From Clostridia bacterium (lineage in GTDB: Bacteria; Bacillota_A; Clostridia; Oscillospirales; QAKW01): a DNA stretch of 6,686 nucleotides. The position numbers were made by a program, and so were the translations under genes. This document shows positions 1 to 5,730 of this stretch, one piece after another. Position 1 is the first letter of the stretch; each line of letters opens with the position of its first letter. Under the pieces are notes generated by a model. It searched no databases. It saw only the letters and a program-made list of their open reading frames with translations, and was not told the DNA's origin. The stretch is from assembly GCA_017396865.1 (NCBI GenBank), contig JAFQKO010000014.1:1-6686 (forward strand). Direction: 5' to 3'.

Positions 1-227
1 CACATACGCGATCGGGATCATTTCGACGAATTCGGCACTCTTTTTCAGGGAATGTAAAACCGATCCTCCCGCCATCGAGCGGGATTATTTTGGATATATT
101 CCGCAATCCTCAAATAATCCGCCTCGTCCCGTATGATGTGATCGTAATAGGAACGTTGCCAGATCTGTTCGCCGAGTTCTTTTGTGACCAATGTTTTGAA
201 CGAACGAATCAGCTGCGAAACAGACTG

Positions 228-255
228 CGTAGGGGACGATGCCCACATCGTCCCG
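228..255 (+). repeat. REP-like palindrome, copy A, inside the RAYT gene
   Basis: A GTAG tetranucleotide (229-232) is followed by a perfect 9-bp hairpin: GGGACGATG (233-241), loop CCCA (242-245), CATCGTCCC (246-254). GTAG plus a GC-rich palindrome is the usual layout of REP elements recognised by RAYT proteins. The 28 bases 228-255 are the exact reverse complement of 360-387. On the coding (minus) strand it reads as the peptide GTMWASSPT (about residues 81-89). The REP role is inferred from form and from its position in a RAYT gene. Confidence 0.75.
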
Positions 256-359
256 CTCCTTATCACAACAATCAAATGAATGTGATTCGGCATCATAACG
301 TATCGATCGATTCCGGGCATCGACCGAAGGTATTTTTCTGCAATTTTCCCACGCGTTGT

Positions 360-387
360 CGGGACGATGTGGGCATCGTCCCCTACG
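360..387 (-). repeat. REP-like palindrome, copy B, inverted relative to copy A
   Basis: This is the exact 28-bp reverse complement of copy A. GTAG lies at 386-383 on the minus strand, then the 9-bp stem 382-374, loop 373-370 and stem 369-361. In the transposase frame it is read in the other orientation and encodes VGDDAHIVP (residues 37-45). The two copies are 104 bp apart and stop matching immediately outside the 28 bases, so this is a discrete element rather than a larger duplication. Confidence 0.75.
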
Positions 388-490
388 AGGGCACTTAATA
401 TTGGTTAGTGGTTTTGGGTGCAGAGGGTGATAAAATAGGCACCGTCGGCGCTATAATCATACCCTTTCAGGCGGTTTGGTTTCCGCGTAA

Positions 491-2839
491 TCATTGTAAC
501 TCCAAAATCTCCTCCTCCATACCGCATTCACGGGCGATGATGGCAACCCATTCACGGCAGGTATCAAAATCGGAAAAGGCGGTGAGGGCATGGTTGGTAT
601 CGACCTTGCCGCCCCGCTCCCAACGCAGAATCAGCAGTTCTGCGCCGTGGTCTTCGAGCACGCCGAGGTCGGTCACCGCATTTTTGGCGGCGGTGAGGCT
701 GCCTTCTGCGGCGATGCGGGCATTGCCCTTGGCATCATAGGCGGTGACGGTATAGGAGATCGCCTGCTCCTTTAAGGTATCGTTGGCAAGGTAGAGGTGC
801 ATTGCCTCGCCGTTGGCGGGGCGGGTGGCAATCAGCGCCACCTCCTGCTGAGCCTGCCGCAGCCAGAAATAGGGAAGCTTACGGTTGCCGTCGCAATCGA
901 TGACCGAATAGTTATACAGCATGGGGAACATATCCCAAAGGGACCACCAAAGCACCCCTGTTTTCAGCGGGTGGATGCGGCAATACTCCACCACGTCCTT
1001 ATAGATCTCGGCGCAGGCCAAATTGACCGCCAACGTGCAGTCCTTGAATTCATCTAACGTGAAATCCCGCCCGTAGCGATCCATACAAAGCGCCTTGGCG
1101 GAGTTACGCCAAACGGTGAAGTAGTTATCGTCCTGATGGAGGGTATCGAAATGATGCGGGGGATCGGTAGGGAGCACAGGCGCATCCCAAAGCCGCTCGG
1201 CGCGGGGGCGCTCCCGCTCAAAGATTCGCTCGTTGACTGCGATCGCATTAACGGGCATGGGCCCTACCTCGCTGATAAAGAGGCTGGGCAGCTCCCGCAG
1301 CTTTTGATGGAACTCCACCGCATTGGGGTAAAAATGGATGTCCGGCAGATGGTTGGTAGGCCCGCCCGCCTGCATGGCGCGAAATTCCGTATCGGAGATA
1401 TAGGGCGAGCTGGGCAGATAGGAGCGATAAGGGTCGTGGCGGCGCACCGCATCCTTCAGTACCCTGCGGGAGATGGCCATATCGGAGGGCAGGATCCCAC
1501 CCTGAGGATGCAGCCAATAGATACATTTATCGTTCTCATTATCCCCGCACCACAACGCAAGGCAGGTATGGTTACGCAACTTGCGCAGGATGAATTCCGC
1601 CTCCTTGGCATAGAGGGCGCAGGCGCGCTCATCGGTAGGCGGCACCTCGCAGGCGAGCATGAAATCCTGCCAGACGAGGATGCCATGGCGATCGCAGAAA
1701 TCATAGAACGCGTGATCCTCATAGATGCCGCCGCCCCAGATCCGCACCATGTTGCAATGGAGGGCGATCAAGTCCCGCAGCTCCACCTCCGAGGCGGTCT
1801 TGGCATCCGCCTCCGCGCCCATGGGGCTCAGCGGCTTCCAGTTGGTGCCGCGAATAAAGATGGGCTCGCCGTTCACGATAAAGCGGAAATTGCCCGTACC
1901 GTCGGCGTTGAGATCCTCCACCCAGTCGAATTTTACGGTGCGGATGCCGAAGGGCGCTTCATGGCAGGCGGAAACAACGCCGTTTGCCAAAATCTCCAAA
2001 CGCAGGGTATAGAGGAAGGGTTCGCCCCAGCCCGCAGGCCACCATAGCGTTACGTCTTCCATCGGGATCTGGTATTGGGACGCTCCTTGGGTGAAGCGGA
2101 TGGGCTTTTCGTTGGTAAACACGACCCGTTCGCCATCCAGCAGGCTCAGCCGCACGGTATAGCCCCGCAGGGACTTGGCATCGGTTCGATACACCCAATG
2201 GGCGCCGATCACCGCTTCCTTTTCGGTGATCTTGGCGGTATAAAGATAAACGTCCTCTAAGCGGCAGGGGGGGAGCTGCTCCAAATAGACCGAGCGGATG
2301 ATGCCGCCGGTCAGCAGGCGGGGCGCATTATCCCAGCCGTATTGATGGCGGGCCTTGCGCAGATAGGCCGAGGAATCGTAATAGCCGGGAAAGCCCACGT
2401 GGGCGGCCGACTGATCGTGGATAAACTGACGCGCCCAAAGCTCGCTGCTGCGGATCACCACCTTCAGCTCGTTGGTGGGCTGCAAGCGATCGGTGACGTC
2501 GAAGCGATAGGCAAGATGCATATTTTCGGTATCACCCAGTTTTGCGCCGTTGAGATAGATCTCGGCGATGGAATCGATCCCCTCAAAGACCAGCTCCTGC
2601 CGATGGCCCGCAGACAAAAGCGGTGCGGAGAAGGAGGTAGTATAGCACCAATCGTCCACCCAATCGAAGGGCTCGGTGGCATCAATGCGGTCGGCAGGCA
2701 GATAATCATCCAAAAGCCCTAACTGCTGCAAAACAGGCTCCCGATTGCCCGGCACCTGTGCCGTCGTTGAGATCAATTCTCCGCTCGGTGCGGTGAAGCT
2801 GAAATTCCACGTTCCGTTCAAAGAAATACGATGATTCAT
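491..2839 (-). CDS. GH2 family beta-mannosidase-like glycoside hydrolase
   Basis: The 782-residue product is predicted to remove non-reducing-end beta-mannosyl (or related) residues from oligosaccharides. No signal peptide or membrane segment is seen, so it probably acts in the cytoplasm on imported sugars. Layout follows the GH2 mannosidase pattern: sugar-binding-type N-terminal domain (about 1-185, starting SLNGTWNFSF), Ig-like domain (about 190-300), TIM barrel (about 305-660) and a C-terminal beta domain. The barrel contains MVRIWGGGIYEDHAFYDFCD, then VWQDFM. The acid/base is predicted to be E435 in LWCGDNEN and the nucleophile E524 in FISEVG; both are present. Relatives usually have WxGNNE, so the D is a mild variant. 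The start at 2839 has AAAGGAG 8 nt upstream and a promoter before it; an in-frame ATG at 2926 would put the promoter inside the coding sequence. Length is slightly below the common 800-880. Substrate is not settled: another GH2 exo-activity is possible. Confidence 0.9.
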   Translation of the reverse strand: MNHRISLNGTWNFSFTAPSGELISTTAQVPGNREPVLQQLGLLDDYLPADRIDATEPFDWVDDWCYTTSFSAPLLSAGHRQELVFEGIDSIAEIYLNGAKLGDTENMHLAYRFDVTDRLQPTNELKVVIRSSELWARQFIHDQSAAHVGFPGYYDSSAYLRKARHQYGWDNAPRLLTGGIIRSVYLEQLPPCRLEDVYLYTAKITEKEAVIGAHWVYRTDAKSLRGYTVRLSLLDGERVVFTNEKPIRFTQGASQYQIPMEDVTLWWPAGWGEPFLYTLRLEILANGVVSACHEAPFGIRTVKFDWVEDLNADGTGNFRFIVNGEPIFIRGTNWKPLSPMGAEADAKTASEVELRDLIALHCNMVRIWGGGIYEDHAFYDFCDRHGILVWQDFMLACEVPPTDERACALYAKEAEFILRKLRNHTCLALWCGDNENDKCIYWLHPQGGILPSDMAISRRVLKDAVRRHDPYRSYLPSSPYISDTEFRAMQAGGPTNHLPDIHFYPNAVEFHQKLRELPSLFISEVGPMPVNAIAVNERIFERERPRAERLWDAPVLPTDPPHHFDTLHQDDNYFTVWRNSAKALCMDRYGRDFTLDEFKDCTLAVNLACAEIYKDVVEYCRIHPLKTGVLWWSLWDMFPMLYNYSVIDCDGNRKLPYFWLRQAQQEVALIATRPANGEAMHLYLANDTLKEQAISYTVTAYDAKGNARIAAEGSLTAAKNAVTDLGVLEDHGAELLILRWERGGKVDTNHALTAFSDFDTCREWVAIIARECGMEEEILELQ

Positions 2840-2870
2840 ATCTCTCGCTCCTTTTATCTTCGTTGTTTTT

Positions 2871-2899
2871 ATTTTATCATCCCATCCTCCATTTGTAAA
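2871..2899 (-). promoter_or_regulatory. Sigma-A-type promoter for the GH2 glycosidase
   Basis: On the minus strand, -35 TTTACA (2899-2894), a 17-nt spacer and -10 TAAAAT (2876-2871) are preceded by TGA, giving an extended -10. Transcription would begin near 2864, leaving about 25 nt of leader containing the AAAGGAG ribosome site (2854-2848). No operator-like repeat was seen here. Confidence 0.6.
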
Positions 2900-2904
2900 C
2901 CTAC

Positions 2905-2942
2905 GAAAAGAAGAACCCGCCACCAATTCATTTGGTGGCGGG
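2905..2942 (-). terminator. Intrinsic terminator overlapping the end of the minus-strand XRE gene
   Basis: A perfect 11-bp GC-rich stem (2942-2932 with 2926-2916, starting CCCGCCACCAA on the plus strand) has a 5-nt loop. On the minus strand it is followed by the T-rich TTCTTCTTTT. The stop codon of the XRE gene (2930-2928) lies in the loop, so the last codons form the first arm. It separates the regulator from the glycosidase unit. Confidence 0.85.
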
Positions 2943-3167
2943 ATCCTCTTTCAGGGGTCGCGGCGTATTGGTCAGGCCGATCATATAATCAGCGGAAACG
3001 TTATAGTAAATACACAGTTTCTTGATGATATGCGTGGGAATCTCCGTTTCACCGGTTTCCCACCGTCTGTATTGCGTGGTATAGGTATTGAGCATCTTTG
3101 CTATCTCAGCCTGCGTTTTATCGTGATCTTCCCGCAAATCCCGAACGCGCCCGTATTCATATTTCAT
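2928..3167 (-). CDS. Small XRE (Cro/C1-type HTH) regulator
   Basis: This is a 79-residue single-domain DNA-binding protein. The HTH lies at about residues 18-38 (TQAEIAKMLN ... YRRWETGE), followed by the common XRE continuation IPTHIIKKLCIYYNVSADYMIGLT. No sensor or dimerisation domain is present beyond that helix bundle. The start at 3167 is chosen over an in-frame ATG at 3179 because GGAG lies 6 nt upstream of it. The gene is divergent from a second XRE gene and a zeta-like kinase, across an intergenic region with two matched operator sites. It is therefore a good candidate for the repressor that binds there. That link is inferred from position; the other XRE protein could bind instead. Confidence 0.88.
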   Translation of the reverse strand: MKYEYGRVRDLREDHDKTQAEIAKMLNTYTTQYRRWETGETEIPTHIIKKLCIYYNVSADYMIGLTNTPRPLKEDPATK

Positions 3168-3233
3168 AACTATCTCCATTTCGTTTAATTTTTTTGATTT
3201 TGCAAATAATCATCCAAAACCATTTTACACGAA

Positions 3234-3249
3234 AACACAATAATGTGTT
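3234..3249. promoter_or_regulatory. Operator O1 for an XRE regulator
   Basis: The site is AACACAATAATGTGTT, with dyad half-sites AACACA and TGTGTT around a 4-bp centre. It is the exact reverse complement of O2 (3256-3271), with a 6-bp gap. Its last two bases are the first two of the TTGACA -35 box. Centres of O1 and O2 are 22 bp apart, about two helical turns, so two dimers could bind on the same DNA face. Confidence 0.75.
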
Positions 3250-3276
3250 GACAATAACACATTATTGTGTTATTAT
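3248..3276 (+). promoter_or_regulatory. Strong sigma-A promoter of the XRE-zeta unit
   Basis: Consensus -35 TTGACA (3248-3253), an optimal 17-bp spacer and -10 TATTAT (3271-3276) predict a start near 3283. The spacer is almost exactly operator O2 and the -35 overlaps O1, so bound repressor would block polymerase. The downstream gene has AGGAG at 3298-3302. Confidence 0.85.
3256..3271. promoter_or_regulatory. Operator O2 for an XRE regulator
   Basis: The site is AACACATTATTGTGTT, with the same half-sites AACACA-N4-TGTGTT as O1 and the centre in inverted orientation. It begins two bases into the -35/-10 spacer and ends on the first base of the -10 box of the XRE-zeta promoter. No third copy was seen in the window. 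Confidence 0.75.
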
Positions 3277-3308
3277 TTGTTGAGATCACGAATTAAAAGG
3301 AGAATTCT

Positions 3309-3572
3309 ATGGCAAACACAGATGACCGTCAAATCTTTTGCAACAACGTCAAGCAATTACGCATCAACAAACGCTTGACGCAACGGGAGATGGCCAAATT
3401 ACTCAAAATCGGCGTCAATAGCCTGCGGCAGTTGGAGCAAGGCAAAATCCCCCCGCGGATGAACTGCGAGATTATCCTGAACATCTATCGGGCTTTTGAT
3501 CTCTCTCCCCATCAACAGTTTTCCCCGCTCAATCCCATGGAACTAACGGTTGAAAAACAAGACCCAACATGA
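3309..3572 (+). CDS. Small XRE HTH protein, probable antitoxin or regulator of the zeta-like gene
   Basis: The product has 87 residues. A Cro/C1-type HTH spans about residues 10-65, with LTQREMAKLL (23-32) as helix 2 and VNSLRQLEQGKIPP (36-49) covering the recognition helix and turn. About 20 residues follow (from SPHQQF) with no recognised domain. The start has AGGAG 6 nt upstream. It lies 39 nt before the zeta-like gene on the same strand, under a promoter with paired operators, an arrangement typical of antitoxin-then-toxin operons. Unlike PezA of the PezAT system, it lacks a long C-terminal toxin-binding region, so the antitoxin role is inference; it may only regulate transcription. Its sequence differs clearly from the divergent XRE protein, so the pair is not a recent duplication. 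Confidence 0.85.
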   Translation: MANTDDRQIFCNNVKQLRINKRLTQREMAKLLKIGVNSLRQLEQGKIPPRMNCEIILNIYRAFDLSPHQQFSPLNPMELTVEKQDPT

Positions 3573-3578
3573 TATAAT
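3550..3578 (+). promoter_or_regulatory. Internal promoter for the zeta-like gene
   Basis: -35 TTGAAA (3550-3555), a 17-bp spacer and a perfect TATAAT (3573-3578) are preceded by TGA, giving an extended -10. The -35 and spacer lie in the last codons of the XRE gene, and the TGA is its stop codon. The predicted start near 3585 leaves a short leader for the kinase gene. No AACACA-type operator overlaps it. Confidence 0.6.
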
Positions 3579-3611
3579 AAAAGCAACAACGCTCGCAAAG
3601 GAATGTTTTTT

Positions 3612-4175
3612 ATGAAAACGCATACCATTGTTGCCGGGGTAAACGGATGCGGAAAAAGCAGTCTGACCGGCGTTTTGCGCACCGAGCTTGATAATCTCGG
3701 AAAAATTATAGACGTTGATAAAATCACCGCTGCCTGCGGCGGGAACGCTGTTGAGGGCGGGAAGAAGGCGATCTCCATCATCGAGGAGTGCTTGGAAAAG
3801 GAGATCTGCTTCACTCAGGAAACCACCCTTTCGGGCCGAAAAACCCTCAACACCGTCAAGCGGGCGATCGAAAAGGGCTATTACATCCGCCTCTATTACG
3901 TCGGCTTGGATACTTTGGAGGAAAGCTTGCTCCGCATTGAAAACCGCGTAAGGCGGGGCGGCCACAACATCGATACCGACACCGTTTCCAAGCAATTCGG
4001 CAAGCGGTTTGACGATCTGCTGCAGGTTTTGCCCCACTGCAACGAAGCCACCTTTTACGATAATGACAACGGCTTTGTCACCGTTGCCAAGTATAAAAAC
4101 GGAGAGCTTCAGCCCATCGGTCATACGCAACCGAAATGGATGGCAGAGTTGAAGAAAAAAATAGATAATCCTTAA
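3612..4175 (+). CDS. Zeta-toxin-like P-loop kinase
   Basis: The 187-residue protein belongs to the zeta toxin / COG4185-type P-loop NTPase group. Characterised zeta toxins phosphorylate UDP-N-acetyl sugars and so stall cell wall synthesis. Visible features in order: Walker A GVNGCGKSS (9-17); IDVDKI (33-38); QETTLSGRKTL (69-79), where family members bind substrate; an amphipathic stretch VKRAIEKGYYIRLYYVGL; and RVRRGGHNI (112-120), a basic lid-type motif common in this family. It is shorter than the streptococcal plasmid zeta protein and near the size of chromosomal relatives. The start at 3612 is preferred over 3603 because AAAGGA ends 9 nt before it and directly abuts the earlier ATG. It lies downstream of the XRE gene and ends before a strong terminator. 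Family call is firm. Toxicity and the exact substrate are inferred; some relatives may be non-toxic kinases. Confidence 0.85.
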   Translation: MKTHTIVAGVNGCGKSSLTGVLRTELDNLGKIIDVDKITAACGGNAVEGGKKAISIIEECLEKEICFTQETTLSGRKTLNTVKRAIEKGYYIRLYYVGLDTLEESLLRIENRVRRGGHNIDTDTVSKQFGKRFDDLLQVLPHCNEATFYDNDNGFVTVAKYKNGELQPIGHTQPKWMAELKKKIDNP

Positions 4176-4193
4176 AGAAACAAGATCCATACC

Positions 4194-4228
4194 AAAAATG
4201 CTGTCTTGCATCGCAAGACAGCATTTTT
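4194..4228 (+). terminator. Intrinsic terminator after the zeta-like gene
   Basis: A perfect 16-bp inverted repeat (4194-4209 with 4213-4228; core ATGCTGTCTTGC) has a 3-nt loop and ends in TTTTT. The matching A run on the other arm means it could also work on the minus strand. It begins 18 nt after the kinase stop codon and isolates the module from the next gene. Confidence 0.88.
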
Positions 4229-4232
4229 CAGG

Positions 4233-4261
4233 TAGACAAAACAATCAAAATGGCGTAGAAT
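4233..4261 (+). promoter_or_regulatory. Probable promoter of the YgjV-family gene
   Basis: -35 TAGACA (4233-4238), a 17-bp spacer and -10 TAGAAT (4256-4261) are each one base off consensus. It starts just after the terminator and 25 nt before the start codon, so the leader would be nearly as short as the ribosome site itself (AGGAGG at 4274-4279). Confidence 0.5.
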
Positions 4262-4285
4262 GGTGCAGAGAACAGGAGGGATGCT

Positions 4286-4834
4286 ATGATACTGATTATT
4301 TCCCAGATCATCGGAATTGCGGCGGTTGCGCTGTATCTTTTGAGCTTCCAGCTCAAAAAGCGGCGGCAGATCGTTGGCGTCACCTGCCTTTCCTACCTCT
4401 TTTACGTGACACAGTACCTGATGCTGGGCGCCTTCGCCGGCGCCATCTTAGATATTTTATCCGCAGGGCTCTCCTTTTGCGCGGGCAAAAAAAGCGCGCT
4501 TGGGCGGTTTGCCAAGTGGGTGGCGGCGACGGGGCTCGGTGCGATCGTTGCGGCGGGGCTGGTCATCACCTATCTGCAGCGGGACGCCATCGAGCTGCTC
4601 CCCATCGCAGGAGCCGGGCTGCAGGCAGGCGGGCTATGGTTCAACAAGGAGCAGACTATCCGTTGGTTTGGGCTGGCGGGTGCTCCCTTTTGGCTGGTGT
4701 ACAACTTTATGTCGCAGGCCTACGGTGCCGCCGTCGGCGCGGCGCTGACCATCGTTTCCTCGGCGGTGGCCCTTGCCCGCTTTAAAAGAAACGTGAGTGT
4801 TGTAAAAAACGGAAAAAGTGGTATAATAAAGTAA
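4286..4834 (+). CDS. YgjV-family inner membrane protein
   Basis: The 182-residue, very hydrophobic protein matches the pattern of the YgjV family (bacterial inner membrane protein), whose function is not established. It opens with IISQIIGIAAVALYLLSFQ, followed by a basic KKRRQ loop and SYLFYVTQYLMLGAFAGAILD, the conserved family start. About six to seven membrane helices are visible: roughly 3-21, 30-47, 49-66, 77-96, 103-119, 128-144 and 147-165. A basic tail (RFKRNVSVVKNGKSG) suggests a cytoplasmic C-terminus. The start has AGGAGG 6 nt upstream. The gene lies between a terminator and the GDPD gene and has its own promoter, so it is probably transcribed alone. Its 3' end overlaps the promoter of the next gene. 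Confidence 0.85.
   Translation: MILIISQIIGIAAVALYLLSFQLKKRRQIVGVTCLSYLFYVTQYLMLGAFAGAILDILSAGLSFCAGKKSALGRFAKWVAATGLGAIVAAGLVITYLQRDAIELLPIAGAGLQAGGLWFNKEQTIRWFGLAGAPFWLVYNFMSQAYGAAVGAALTIVSSAVALARFKRNVSVVKNGKSGIIK
4800..4827 (+). promoter_or_regulatory. Promoter of the GDPD gene
   Basis: -35 TTGTAA (4800-4805), a 16-bp spacer and TATAAT (4822-4827) with TGG before it, giving an extended -10. It lies in the last codons of the YgjV-family gene, and the predicted start is at about that gene's stop codon. Confidence 0.6.
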
Positions 4835-4856
4835 AAAACAATGACGAGGAAAACCG

Positions 4857-5672
4857 ATGCTGCTCTATATACTCCTGATCACCCTTGGGGTGCTTTTACT
4901 TTTATGGCTCTATCTGATCAAGCCGCGGCTGCGGCGGCCTGCGCTGCTGCGTACGCTGCGGCAGGCGCAGTTTGCCCATCGGGGGCTGCACAACATCCAA
5001 AACGGCGTGCCCGAAAATTCCATGCTTGCCTTTCGGCGGGCGGTGGAGGTGGGCTGCGGCATTGAGCTGGACGTACACCTCAGCCGCGACGGCAAGCTGA
5101 TCGTGGAGCACGACGACACCCTCGACCGCACCTGCGGCGTACCCCTCACCATCGAGGAGAGCGACTCTGCCGACCTTACCGCCCTCACCCTGGAGGGGAC
5201 GACCGAGCGCCTGCCCCTTTTGGAGGAGGTTTTGGCGCTGGTGGACGGCAAGGTACCGCTGCTGATCGAAGCGAAGGTGGTTAAGGGCAATGAAAAGGCG
5301 CTCTGCGCCGCCATCTATGCGCAGATGCAGGGCTACCGCGGCGACTACTGCGTGGAATCCTTCGACCCGCGGGCGATGCTCTGGTTTCGGCGCAACGCCA
5401 AGGAGGTGGTGCGGGGTCAGCTGGCGGGCTACATCCGCAAGAGCGGCACGCCGCTCCATCCCGCCGTTGATTTTGCGCTGCATCATCTGCTGGTGAACGC
5501 CATCTCCCGCCCCGATTTCATCGCCTACAACTACAAGGACGCCTCCAATCTCTCGCTGCGGCTCTGCCGCATGATCTACCGCGCGCCCACCTTCCTCTGG
5601 ACCATCCGCTCCGAGGAGGCTGCGCAACGCGCCGAGCGGCTAAACGCTGCACCAATTTTTGAACAATTCTAA
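4857..5672 (+). CDS. Membrane-anchored glycerophosphodiester phosphodiesterase (GDPD family)
   Basis: The 271-residue protein hydrolyses glycerophosphodiesters to glycerol-3-phosphate and an alcohol, a phospholipid recycling step; the exact substrate is not predictable. An N-terminal hydrophobic helix (2-21, LLYILLITLGVLLLLWLYLI) is followed by basic residues, suggesting a membrane anchor rather than a cleaved signal. The TIM-barrel GDPD domain then carries the family residues: H41-R42 in AHRGLH, E53-N54 in PENS, E70 and D72 in IELDVHLSRDG, H85 in EHDDTLDRT, and E138/K140 in LLIEAK. Later FLWTIRSEEAAQR is the usual FxWTVN-type strand and IFEQF a slightly degenerate end. All expected catalytic and metal-binding residues are present. 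The start has GAGGA 6 nt upstream. No terminator is visible before the next gene, so readthrough into it is likely. Confidence 0.93.
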   Translation: MLLYILLITLGVLLLLWLYLIKPRLRRPALLRTLRQAQFAHRGLHNIQNGVPENSMLAFRRAVEVGCGIELDVHLSRDGKLIVEHDDTLDRTCGVPLTIEESDSADLTALTLEGTTERLPLLEEVLALVDGKVPLLIEAKVVKGNEKALCAAIYAQMQGYRGDYCVESFDPRAMLWFRRNAKEVVRGQLAGYIRKSGTPLHPAVDFALHHLLVNAISRPDFIAYNYKDASNLSLRLCRMIYRAPTFLWTIRSEEAAQRAERLNAAPIFEQF

Positions 5673-5699
5673 AAAGGGGTAGCATTTTTCCTGAAACCT

Positions 5700-5708
5700 T
5701 GCTATAAT
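5700..5708 (+). promoter_or_regulatory. Extended -10 promoter element before the four-helix membrane protein gene
   Basis: A perfect TATAAT (5703-5708) is preceded by TGC (5700-5702), an extended -10. No good -35 sits 16-18 bp upstream. It lies 22 bp before the TTG start and could add to readthrough from the GDPD gene. Confidence 0.45.
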
Positions 5709-5730
5709 AAACCCAAAAGAAGGTGACGTT

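Larger units (their letters stand above)
45..494 (-). pseudogene. RAYT / IS200-like Y1 (HUH) transposase with one in-frame nonsense codon
   Basis: Reading leftward from ATG at 494-492, the frame gives an N-terminus MITRKPNRLKGYDYS, then GAYFITLCTQNH, then a TAA stop (407-405, codon 30). It continues in the same frame to a TGA at 45-47. The continuation has the HUH motif H71-I-H73 in MMPNHIHL, a WQRSYYDHIIRDEADY segment (about 112-127) of the kind that holds the catalytic tyrosine, and the family ending NPARWREDRFYIP. The total is 150 codons, compact but near family length. Relatives have Q, K or E where the TAA lies, so CAA-to-TAA is a likely single change. An SD-like GGAG sits 5 nt before the ATG, and the start overlaps the glycosidase stop as ATGA. 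Members nick single-stranded DNA at REP-type hairpins, and two such palindromes lie inside this gene. The only later in-frame ATG (320) would give a 91-residue product lacking the N-terminal strand. Family call is confident. Inactivation is inferred; readthrough or a sequence error is possible. Confidence 0.85.

Noticed and set aside
1..57. Possible end of a gene entering from the left edge (plus strand, ending FGTLFQGM and TAA at 55-57)
   Set aside because: Eighteen codons are too few to judge. The minus strand over the same bases is also open past the RAYT stop, so neither reading can be supported.
1136..2047. 303-codon open frame on the plus strand inside the GH2 gene
   Set aside because: It is antisense to a clear GH2 gene; its composition is what GC-rich antisense gives, and it has no ribosome site or recognisable domain.
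2840..2926. 29-residue N-terminal extension of the GH2 protein from an ATG at 2926
   Set aside because: It would cover the promoter and ribosome site, starts beside the terminator arm, and GH2 homology begins at the later methionine (NHRISLNGTWNF).
3603..3611. Earlier start of the zeta-like gene at 3603
   Set aside because: The AAAGGA ribosome site directly touches this ATG, while spacing to the ATG at 3612 is good.
3543..4244. 233-codon open frame on the minus strand across the zeta-like gene
   Set aside because: It is antisense to a well-supported P-loop kinase and runs through its terminator.
4281..4289. Two-codon leader ATG CTA TGA overlapping the start of the YgjV-family gene
   Set aside because: The ribosome site is too close to this ATG for initiation; it is a chance reading.
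4902..5627. 241-codon open frame on the minus strand inside the GDPD gene
   Set aside because: It is antisense to a gene with a full set of catalytic residues; it reads as low-complexity shadow sequence.
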